Source: Owenia fusiformis
Taxonomy: Eukaryota > Annelida > Polychaeta > Sabellida > Oweniidae
DNA length: 64,000 nucleotides
Assembly: GCA_903813345.2 (NCBI GenBank)
Contig: CAIIXF020000005.1
Coordinates: forward strand, 14,571,375-14,635,374
Direction: 5' to 3'
Part shown: one piece after another, positions 54,660 through 64,000 of the stretch
Layout: each line of letters starts with the position of its first letter
How positions within the stretch are numbered: position 1 is the first letter of the stretch
Made by a program: the position numbers and the translations under genes
The notes under the pieces: model-generated
Database searches by the model: none
The model's input: the letters and a program-made list of their open reading frames with translations, nothing else
What the model was told of the DNA's origin: nothing

Positions 54660-57115
54660 TCACTATTTTTGTATGGACTTCAAATAATTAGACCTAAAAG
54701 TTGTTGTTTTCTAATTCTTTTCTTTTTTTTCATTTTATTTTCTGTGACCTTATTTATATAAAATGATTATATAAAAACAATGTTTTCCAAAATTTATTTT
54801 TTATTTTTATTTTATAATTTATTTTTCAAATTTTTTTCTGAATTAATTTTCAAAAATTTTCAAATAAAATATTTTTTAAAATAGTATCCGTCGGATACGA
54901 TTGGATATTACGTCATATGGATCGGATACGATTTTAGTGGCGCATACCAAAATTATCTTGTGTTGTTATCCCAATATATATTTAGTATCCATCGGATAAA
55001 TATAAATATTCAAATAATCCTAATTATGTTAACTTTACCCATCAACTGGTACACATGTGCAGTACACAGGACTCAGCTCGGAAAACATTATGGAGATTGT
55101 ATACCTTTGAGTGTAATAGATTTCTTTTCGGGAACAAGTAGCAATACTGTGATAGCCTAAGAAGGTCTCGGTCAGGATTAACCCCAACTAAGAGCCTTTG
55201 ACCATTATTAAAAAGGGCTTTTTGTAGATACATGTACATTACTAAAGAACATTAAGTGCCTTTATCAGAGTCAGAGAATTATAGAATTTGCAGTTCTCCA
55301 TGTTTTTACTGATGTACTTCTACTTAATTTGATGTCTGTTTTAATTTGGTGAAATTGTTAAGTCCGCCAAATTAAGTTTCTGCCAAATTCCTCAGTAATT
55401 CTAGTACCATATAAATTAGCATCTCTAGTGCATGTAGTGCACTAGTGCATTGTAATATTGCAATTCCACCAAATTAAGTAGCTGCCAAATGTTCAAAACA
55501 ACAAATTTGCCAAAATAAGTAGAACTAAAATAAAGCAGAAGTACAGTACTGTATATATTACAATATAACCAAAGCAATAGCTTATATTGGCATGTCAAAT
55601 ATTTTGTTCAAATATTTTTCAAAATTGATCAGACTCATGGAAATAACTCGTGGACTTATCACTGGTGGATCCAGAAGATAACAAGGAAGGCACATTTCAA
55701 GTCAGAAAAACATTTCTGCCCATTTTTTGAAAATTTGACTTAAATTGAAAAATTAAGGCCCACAAAGATCAACTTATTGAGGCCCTATTTTTAGGCCCGA
55801 AAAAATGTCTGGGTCCATTCTAGGGGGTTCACTGGTTCCGGCACTGATTATGAACGTCACACTGGATAGATTGAGAATTTAAAAAATAAAATATTATGTT
55901 TAAACACTCCTAGAGATGTAGATACAATAATGTGAATCTCTAAGGCCCTCTAGGAGAGGCAGGGAAAAGTCTGGATTTGTAAATATATTTTTATACCTAA
56001 AGTGAGTACTTTTTGGGTTAAAGTTATATTTTTAATTAAAAATGTTACCCTCAAATTGTTTGAAATACATCGAACTAGTTCCTTCCCTCTATTACTCAAG
56101 CAATTGGTTCAATATGTTTCAAGTTGATGACTTATTAACATGTAGCCAACATCAAGATTGTTAAAATATTTAGGTAACCATAATACAGTGTAATAATAAT
56201 GCTTTAGTGTGAATCTTGGGATGCAATAACTCCATTATTGTATTGTACAGTTGCAAAAATTATGAAAAATAGAAAATTAAAGCTGTACATGTGCTCAAAA
56301 ATTGTTGTTATTTTATTGGCCTATTCATTACATTTTTAAATTTTAATACACCAAATTACAAAATACCAAATATGGGTTAAGTGTCAAACTATGTGTCCAA
56401 CATAATTCTATCAAATGGTGTCCACATGTCCAAACTATTCAAATATTTACGGGGAGAAATATACTTTGGAAGTGAAATACATGTACATTGTATTGTCTTG
56501 GTTGGTAAAATTTTCTATCAATATCTTGGCACAATTGTCAATCACCATTTTGCATGGAACATGGTCAAATTATGGTTCATTTTCATTTATGGCCAAAGAA
56601 GTCCATTCACAACTAAACATACTTATAAGTCAGGCCAGGCATAATTTTGCCATCAACTATGTTGCTTACAAGTGAACATAGGCATGTAATTTTCAAACAT
56701 TTTCCTAGATGTTATCAGAATATCTTAAATCTAAATGTGTCTCAGATCATTGGACATCTTAACGGATGGATGAAATTCATTTTCTGAACTCCTATTCGTG
56801 GATAAAATCCTCAAAAGGGGGTCTTCCACTTCATGCAATGTAATTGTATAATATTCTTTAAGAAAATAAATTAATCATAAAACAGACTTGTAACACTGTA
56901 ACATTGGAAGATGCAAGTTTTGAAACTGCTTCTATAACAACATCAACATCAATGTCAGTTTGTCATATTTTAATGTCTTTGAAAGTTATTCTTTCCATCA
57001 AATGTATAGAGCTGCTTTTCTAGAAAATGAATATAAATAAAACCTCACAATACCGAGAGTTTACTAGTGAAATCATTGCTAAGTCACAGGGCTTATAGCC
57101 TATTAGCCAGTGAAT
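54660..57115. other. Region between channel 3' end and TXNL4B
   Basis: AT-rich, with ATCCGTCGGATACGAT/ATCCATCGGATAAAT inverted blocks near 54890-55000 and a AAATTAAGTNNNTGCCAAAT repeat near 55350-55530 that also occurs at 10650-10800. No coding exon seen. Confidence 0.45.
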
Positions 57116-57450
57116 TACACAACAAACATTTCTCAAGGTTGATGGCAAATCTGGATTAATTTATCCTGAAATCAAGCTTGATTCTACATTAAAATTTCAC
57201 TCCTGAATCAACCTTAAGATCAAGCTTGATTGAACATCTAAATCCTCAGCCTTGAATCAAGCCTGAAAAATCGACACTGTATTAAGCTTGATATCAACAT
57301 TAAATTGACCCTGAGTTGAATCAGCATTGTTCAAGCCTGAGTCAAGTTTGATTTTACACTGAATCAACCCAAGGGCAATTATGGCAATCAACGCTTGAGA
57401 AAATCAATGTTGATTTTTCATTCAATCAACATTGAGAATTGTTTGCTGTG
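57116..57450. mobile_element. ~335-bp foldback element
   Basis: ACACAACAAACATTTCTCAA followed by GGTTGAT at the left is mirrored by ATCAACATTGAGAATTGTTT at the right. The interior has many diverged TCAAGCTTGATT blocks. Confidence 0.65.
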
Positions 57451-57649
57451 TATGTGGTATGATCAAAGAGGATCCAAAATTGCTAACAGTATGTCAATGT
57501 CTGGTTAGTACCTGATGAGAAGAGCCTCTTGTTTTGAAGGCCTACGCCTAGCCTCAGGAACATACAGTATGTTCATAACTTCAATATATGTTTCAATATA
57601 TGGTGATTTACTCCTCAATATTATTTCCTATGTTTAAGGATGTTCTTTG

Positions 57650-58345
57650 AGCCTTAGCTGGTTTAAGTTAATATGTCCTTGTAACATTGGTTGGTTTTGA
57701 TTACTATGTCCTTGCAACCTTAGTTGGTTTAGATTACTATATCCTTGCAACCTTAGTTGGTGTAGGCTAATATGTCCTTGCTAACTTAGTTGGTGTACCT
57801 GGCTAACATGTCCTTGCAACTTTAGCTGGTGTAGGCTAATATGTCCTTGCAACCTTAGTTGGTTTAGATTAATATGTCCTTGCAACCTTAGTTGGTTTAG
57901 ATTACTATATCCTTGCAACCTTAGTTGGTGTAGGCTAATATGTCCCTGCAACCTTAGTTGGTTTAAGTTAATATGCCCTTGCAACTTAAGTTGGTTTAGA
58001 TTACTATATCCTTGCAACCTTAGTTGATGTATGCTAATATGTCCTTGCAACCTTAGTTGGTGAACCTGGCTAACAAGTTTAGTTGGTTTAGGTTTATATG
58101 TTCTCATAACCTAGTTAGTTTAGGTTAATATGTCCTTGCAAACTTAGTTGTAGGCTTATATCTCCTTGCAACCTTAGCTGGTGTAGGCTAATTTGTCCTT
58201 GCAACCTTTGTTGGTGTAGGCTAACATGTCCTTGCAACCTCAATTGGTGTTGGCTAATATGCCCCTGCAACCTTAGTTGGTTTAGGTTAGTATTATCCCC
58301 CTGTTTAGGTTCCTCGTAAAACCCCAGTATGTTTAGGTTCATTGC
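57650..58345 (-). repeat. 33-bp minisatellite directly 3' of TXNL4B
   Basis: About 20 units of TATGTCCTTGCAACCTTAGT plus TGGTTTAGGCTAA-type sequence. On the minus strand it reads as repeated QLRLQGHISLH, 11 residues per unit, but there is no start context or splice evidence. It begins about 50 bp beyond the TXNL4B stop, so it may lie in the 3' UTR. Confidence 0.92.
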
Positions 58346-58394
58346 AATCTCCTAAGTATGTTGAGTTCAACTTACAATCCTGGTATGTTTAGGT

Positions 58395-60932
58395 TCATAT
58401 GTCCTTGAAGATCAGTTCATACTTTGTGATGTCTGCTGGATCTAGTGGACTCTGGACAATCACTTTACCTTTCATAGCACCCCTGAATATAGTTTCCACT
58501 ACATCTATGAAGTGTTGCTTAACCTTGAAGGTACCTATGAATTTTGTGTGGTCAGGACTTCTGAAAATACAAAACATGTAAAACTGAACATCATCATATG
58601 ATAACAACAGTAGAATCAATGTACTCAAGATAAAAAAAAAGTCAATTGATTAATTTATGTAACAACATGTAACAGACTGACTGACAGAGGATGACGCAAT
58701 AATTCTATTGATGAAATGAAGAGAATCTTCTTACCCCCAGTCCACTTTGATATGCTGGCCATTAAAGAAGAAAACAGTTGCAGGAATAAGAGTAATGTCC
58801 AGGTATTGACTGTATATCGGGACAGCATCAACATCTACTAGGAAGATTTTGGCCATCTTTGCAACATCGCCACAAGATTTCTCAAGCTGCAATTATTTGA
58901 AGAGTATATGTAAATGGATAACATGAAACATTGCATATGGTATATTGATTTTGTGTATTAATGTGTAAATATCCAGGTAAAATTAAGACAAGAACACAAA
59001 TGTGTACAAAATGTCCCCACAAATGGGTGATTCCATCAATTGGTTATCCTTAAAATAAGTAGACAAGACTTTACAGACACAATTTGAGGACGGAAAATCC
59101 AAAATGGCCGCCTTAAAAGTTACCCAGAATGCGCAAAAATAAGTTAGTTCTAGATTTTCATACTAAGAACCACCCCTGAAAATTTGAAATTCATCCATCA
59201 AACAGTTAACCAGAAAACATGTAAACAAAACTTTACAGACAAGATTTTAGAATGGAAAATCCAAAATGGCTGCCTTGACATTTACCCAGAATGTCAAAAA
59301 ACTAATCAGTTCAAGATTTTAATACTAAGAATCATCCTTGAAAATTCGAAATTGATTTACCAAACGGTTCACCTAAAAACGCATAGACAAGACTTTACAG
59401 GCTAGATTTTAAGACGGAAAATCCAAAATGGCTGCCTTGACATTTATCCAGAATGCCAAAAACTAATCAGATCTAGATTTTCATACTAAGAATCATCTCT
59501 GAAAATTTGAAATTGATCTACCAAATGATTCACCTGGAAATGCGTAGACAAGACTTTACAGACATGATTTTAAGACGGAAAATCCAAAATGGCTGCCTTG
59601 ACATTTACCCTGAACGCCAAAAAACTAATCAGATCTGGATTTTCATACTAAGAATCATCCCTGAAAATTTCAAATTGATCTACCAAACGGTTCACCTGGA
59701 AATGCGTAGACAAGACTTTACAGACAAGATTTTTAAGACGGAAAAGCCAAAATGGCTGCCTTGACATTTACCCAGAATGCCCAAAAACTAATCAGATCTA
59801 GATTTTCATCCTAAGACTCATCCCTGAAAATTTGAAATTGATCTACCAAACGATTCACCTGAAAACGCGTAGACAAGACTTTACAGACAAGATTTTGAGA
59901 CGGAAAAATCCAAAATTAAATGGCCGACAATAAAAAAGTGATTATGAGTTTTTGCTGATTTCCTTTTACAAAATTGTCACATATAACCACTGTTAACAAT
60001 AACATAGGCTTTTACAATAAAGTACGCCTGAAATTATTTATAAAGCTATTAAATAGTTAAAGTATGAAAACTCAAAAACACCATTCAATATGATACAAAG
60101 TATTATCGCGCGATAACTTTTCTTAAGACATTCAAAATTGCTGACATGACTGAGCTAACAGGTCCAAAACCTAATCAGATGTAGAATGAAGTAAGCTGAA
60201 AAAGATATTAAAGTTTTAAAAGCAACTGTGAAGCCGTTTTTCTTAAAGTTTGCAGACAAGGATTTTAGCATTTGACTTCAAAATGGCCGACAGGAAGTAG
60301 GTATCGAATTAAATTTTTTTCATCCACATCTGTAAGCACTTATAAGTTATCCCTCAAAATTTGAAGGTGATATCTGTAGCAGTTTTGGAGAAAACTGCCG
60401 GACGGACGCACAGACAGATAGACGGACGGACGCGCCTAGGCCGACAATATGGCCCCACACTATGTGGTGGGGACATAAAAAGCATTACTTTTTCATAATA
60501 TCATGGTTATTATAATCATAAAAATTCCCTAAGATAATCTTTACAATTTCAACAAGGAATGCAAGAATGCAACATCGATATTCAACCTTGACTTTGATCG
60601 ATGACAACATGCAAAATTTCATTATTTTCTAATTTTATAAGTGACTATAAGTTCATAATCTGCGATCTTAAAGATTTGAACTAATATAAAAGTCGATCAT
60701 TTCTCGAATCTTCTGATTTTTTTGATATATGGAAAGAATATCGATATTGAATTCTGGGAGCCAATTCTCTTTGAAACTCAAAAACTATACTTACAACATG
60801 ATCAAGCTGCATGCATACATTATCAGTTGCACGTCCAAACCGCAGTACAACTACCAAGTCATCTGTACCTTTGATGGCTGCATCAACATCAGCCTTACAT
60901 TGCAATGTAGGAAGAAAGCTGTATGATGTCAT
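58395..60932 (-). CDS. TXNL4B: Thioredoxin-like protein 4B (Dim1-like spliceosomal protein)
   Basis: Complete three-exon gene: 60932-60795, 58886-58735, 58560-58395, phases 0 and 2, 151 residues; the vertebrate protein is about 149. Recognisable blocks are VVVLRFGRATDNVCMQLDHV, then KIFLVDVDAVPIYSQYLDIT, IPATVFFFNGQHIKVDWGSP, DHTKFIGTFK and FRGAMKGKVIVQSPLDP with a terminal DI. Family knowledge: a thioredoxin fold without the CxxC redox pair, related to U5 snRNP protein DIM1/TXNL4A and needed for pre-mRNA splicing in the nucleus. The ATG at 60932 is preferred because it matches the family N-terminus; an in-frame ATG at 60980 would add 16 unrelated serine/threonine-rich residues. Intron 1 (1.9 kb) holds a tandem array; intron 2 is 174 bp. 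The 33-bp minisatellite begins just past the stop. Confidence 0.95.
59040..59935 (+). repeat. ~163-bp tandem array in TXNL4B intron 1
   Basis: Five to six units with CAAAATGGCTGCCTTGACAT, AAGAATCATCCCTGAAAATT and AGACAAGACTTTACAGAC. Anchors are near 59062, 59223, 59385, 59545, 59709 and 59873. Confidence 0.93.
60390..60480 (-). repeat. GTCCGTCC-type repeat end
   Basis: GCCGGACGGACGCACAGACA, GACGGACGGACGCGCC, then ACACTATGTGGTGGGGACAT. It is the same terminus class as at 24.0 and 26.8 kb, and probably the edge of the element that includes the 163-bp array. Confidence 0.6.
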
Positions 60933-61611
60933 TTCTGCAGTGTCCAGTTGTCCTCCATTAGTTGAGGAACTTGTGCTCACTCTTCAAATATAAAGTCTGA
61001 AATACAAGAATTTGATGTTCTATTTAAAGCCAGTGGTTGTGAGGAGTACTGTGGGAACTGCCTGTATCATGTTTATTTGCCTCAAGCTGGGGATAAAGAG
61101 AGTTTAGTCACACTATATTTCCAAGAAGGCCTTGTGCTTGTCTGGAGGTTTGGGCAAGCCCTTTGGTGTCTTCTGTGTCTACTGTACAGTGCTGGTATAT
61201 ATTAATTGATCAGTCGTTTAAATGGCATATTTTCTTGAATTTTAACATTTAATGTCCCAAACTCCCACAAACTGCAGAAAAGTATACCCCATAAATCATA
61301 TTTACCAAAATGAGTGTCTCCAAGGCTTCACACCAGCGTATGCACAATGCATTTGTCACGAGTTTGAGCAGAAATTTCGCCAAAATGAAGTAGGCTAAGG
61401 GTAGTCTCTGCCAGGTTTGTTTATTGTGGGAAGCTTGTAAGTGCTCAGAAGCAAATAATTCATGTGCGCAAAAAATCAAATAATCTGATTGGTCTAAACT
61501 TTGCTGCACATGCGCACAATGTGTGCCATGTTTTTTCTAGTGATTTCGTTTCGTTTCATGGAGTTTGCGTTTCAGTGTAACTTCCGCAAAAATGGCGGAC
61601 CATGGACAGAA
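60933..61611. other. TXNL4B upstream region
   Basis: Expected to contain the promoter of TXNL4B on the minus strand. I see no TATA box I would trust, and no other gene. Confidence 0.4.
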
Positions 61612-61615
61612 TTAA

Positions 61616-62011
61616 GGTACAGCTGGAAAGTAACATTTTGGTAAAAAATTGCTATACCAGCACATGTTATTTTCTGGTACAAAATAAAGTATGAAGACAT
61701 GTGTCAATTGCCTTGCTTTTTTCAGGAAAGTATCATTACACTGTCTTCTTTAAGAATATCTAGTAGGAGTTCAATGGGAACTCCAGGAAATTCTGATATT
61801 TCACAATTTCTTTTTTTCCAAATTTTCTTTCAAAGTTTCCAGACAACACAGGAGCTACCATTTCCAGGTTTACTAAAAGTAGACAGTGTAATGATACTTT
61901 CCTGAAAAAAGCAAGGAAATACACACATGCCTTCATACTTAATTTTGTACCAGAAAATAACATGTGCAGGTATAGCAATTTTTTACCAAAATGTTACTTT
62001 CCAGCTGAACC
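61616..62011. mobile_element. 396-bp piggyBac-type MITE with TTAA duplication
   Basis: TTAA at 61612-61615 and 62012-62015. Arms of about 135 bp start GGTACAGCTGGAAAGTAACA and are nearly perfect inverted copies, passing through TTGCTATACCAGCACATGTT. No transposase. TTAA duplication is specific to the piggyBac superfamily. Confidence 0.9.
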
Positions 62012-62015
62012 TTAA

Positions 62016-63535
62016 CAGGTAAAATCACTTCGAAATTTCAAGAGAACTTTTTACCTATAATAGCAAAACTTTTGTTTTATTTGTGCATTCTATCTATCAG
62101 ATAAGAGTCTCAGGGGTATGTAGCCAAATTCATTTTGATAGGAGCACTCTGTTTAGTTTGAAAACGCAACCTTAATTATTATATATCAGCACTGTAGTCA
62201 ATATTATCTTTAACTACTTAGACAAGTACAGAGATATCAGAGGGCTTTCCCGACACATAAAAGTCATTTCCCGACACTCCAGACATGTCCCTGTGGCCAG
62301 AGGGGGAGAAACACCAGGGTTCAAAGATGACATACGCTTATAATGTAAGTCTGTATTGAGATGACACGGTCGCTGATTGGTCAAAAGTCGACAAACAAAT
62401 GACGTCATCAATGGCGGTTTCAAAATTTTCGAAATACGCTTCGAATAATATTATGTTCATTTCTGGCGTGTTAACCAATATCATAGCTTCTCATTTCACA
62501 TCAAGATAAAGAAAGGTGTACGGAATATGCCTATTGAAAGCCCATGATCAATTATAACATCCCATCAAAGTGTAGTATTTCATAACTAGCCGATGAAAAT
62601 AAGAACGAACGAAGGTGGTAAGCAAGAGAGGTAATTATGTCTGTCATCTTGAAACTCTGGGGCTTTCCCTCCTCTTCCCTGTGGCATAGAGAAATAAAAT
62701 TTTGAAATCGCATGGGCGATAATAGGGCATTTTCGGTAAATGTTGTTTTATTCACAGTCATTCACTACCGTGTGTTACTATTGCTATAACATCAAATGCT
62801 CCCTATCTTATGTTATTAAATGCTTATGATTATGTGATGAATATGTTGACCTAAAACTAACAAAACAGTAAAGAAAGAGAGAAAATTTACTTACATTTTA
62901 TGCGAGTCTTCTTTATGGCTGCGAATTACATATCACGAAATATAAACCGTGGACATATTTTGATTAATCAGGGCACTACCGTATTTGTATAATATTGGAG
63001 TCTTTAGCTTCAAACTAATCTTTACATATTCTTCTCGATATAATCTATCTTTACATTAGGCTAATTTCTCCAATTACTGAAGTAATTAATTCTGCTCTGC
63101 TACCATTTCACTATGTCATACTCTTTCAATTAGTACTTTGTAGATTCATTCAGTTTTTTAGTGGTGCTTGCAACATCCAGCCTCAAGGAACAGATTGAAT
63201 GATGACTAGACAACTAGGAGGATGGTTTCATGAGCAATCCCATTCTACTATGCATTAATTGGGTCAGGCTAAAAATGTTCAGGTTTTTGCATTTGCAAAA
63301 TTTTGGATTTTGAAGAAATATGAACACATTCTCAATAAATATTTATAGTTCTATTGAACACATACTGTAGCTTCATGGCATTCAATTTCAAATAATTTGA
63401 AAATCTAATTCAGAAGAAAGATGCTAGAAAGAAATATGATTTGAGACCATTAAATGTTTTTCCAAAGTAGTTTTGATATAACAAATCAGTGTTAAAAATA
63501 TTTGGGCAATTTTGTATAAAATGTCGAATGTGTTT
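62016..63535. other. No gene seen
   Basis: Mixed AT-rich DNA. A short tract near 62260-62420 is less AT-rich, but I find no exon with splice signals. Confidence 0.35.
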
Positions 63536-63708
63536 GGATAAGATTGCTTAATTTTTCAAACATGACTGTTCACTGTTCAAATTGGGAGCTGTTCACATTT
63601 CAGTTGTTTATTTTAACATGTGCGCCAATGGGAAGAAAAATGTTAGAAGTGTTCAAATTGGGAGGTGTTTGGATAAGCCAGGTGTTTGAATATACAGGTT
63701 TTACTGTA
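63536..63708. mobile_element. pogo-type terminus fragment
   Basis: TTTGGATAAGCCAGGTGTTT and ACAGGTTTTACTGTA match the right terminus of the element at 17776-19449. Repeated GTTCAAATTGGGAGSTGTTC precedes it. No left partner seen, so it is a truncated copy. Confidence 0.65.
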
Positions 63709-63947
63709 GAACCAATTTTACTTGATATGTAAGTACTCCTTGCCTACATTGTGACAATTAAGGCTGAAACTCACCAACAACAAAGCAAAGAATTACAAAC
63801 AAAATCGAATTCCAATAATTTATTCAAAATTTATATTTCTTGGTACACTTAGACATAATATACATTTAAACTAATGACAATAACACATATTTACTCCAGT
63901 GCACAGAATTTTTATCTTTTACAGTTATAAAATCATTTTACTACATA

Positions 63948-64000
63948 CAGGGTATCCAAAAACTGTGATGATACTTATGACTAAAATTGAAAAACAAACA
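63948..64000 (+). mobile_element. Possible mariner-type terminus cut by the window end
   Basis: TACAGGGTATCCAAAAACTG resembles the CAGGGT termini of the other mariner-type elements in this window. Only one end is visible. Confidence 0.4.

Noticed and set aside
57781-58342. Repetitive QLRLQGH protein on the minus strand
   Set aside because: It is a translation of the 33-bp minisatellite, interrupted by stops between 58107 and 58115, without splice or start evidence.
61249-61509. Possible small gene upstream of TXNL4B on the minus strand
   Set aside because: Composition is like translated non-coding DNA, with no recognisable domain, splice partner or start context.

Overview
The window is animal nuclear DNA: AT-rich, rich in introns, crowded with short inverted-repeat transposons and minisatellites, with no prokaryotic gene structure. 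The gene content (a DEG/ENaC channel carrying LDLa, MAM, CUB and kringle modules, small secreted cysteine-rich peptides, a spliceosomal thioredoxin-like protein) and the abundant GTCCGTCC-containing repeats suggest a marine invertebrate such as a lophotrochozoan, hemichordate or cephalochordate. I cannot place it more precisely from the sequence.

+ strand, 1356-54536: one very large gene for a degenerin/ENaC/ASIC-family sodium channel, 5'-incomplete. I can chain 22 exons in a single frame for about 1,700 residues. The order is first membrane segment, MAM-type module, LDL-receptor class A module, MAM N-half, two CUB-like modules, MAM-type module, kringle, a lectin/WSC-like module, a small cysteine-rich module, then the channel's own extracellular core and the second membrane segment with the GxS selectivity filter. 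One exon holds an insertion of about 435 mostly helical residues in the channel core. The last intron is about 34.7 kb.

- strand, 20651-52528, inside that last intron: three tandem paralogous genes for secreted peptides, each with exon 1 = signal peptide, exon 2 = propeptide with (in two copies) a dibasic site plus most of a six-cysteine inhibitor-cystine-knot-like core, and exon 3 = last cysteine plus a tail. They share promoter and splice structure. The middle copy has diverged and has a 10.5-kb foldback/Mutator-like element (9-bp target duplication, internal minisatellite with an 829-bp higher-order repeat) in its second intron. An ICK-peptide cluster lying antisense inside an ASIC/ENaC-family gene is the most striking feature of the window, because known ICK peptides act on this channel family.

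- strand, 58395-60932: a complete three-exon TXNL4B (Dim1-like splicing factor) gene. A 33-bp minisatellite lies directly behind it and a 163-bp tandem array in its first intron.

Most of the rest is repeats: a piggyBac-type MITE with TTAA duplications, pogo and mariner remnants, several MITE families with TA duplications, a LINE fragment, and several tandem arrays, some of which touch exon boundaries of the channel gene.
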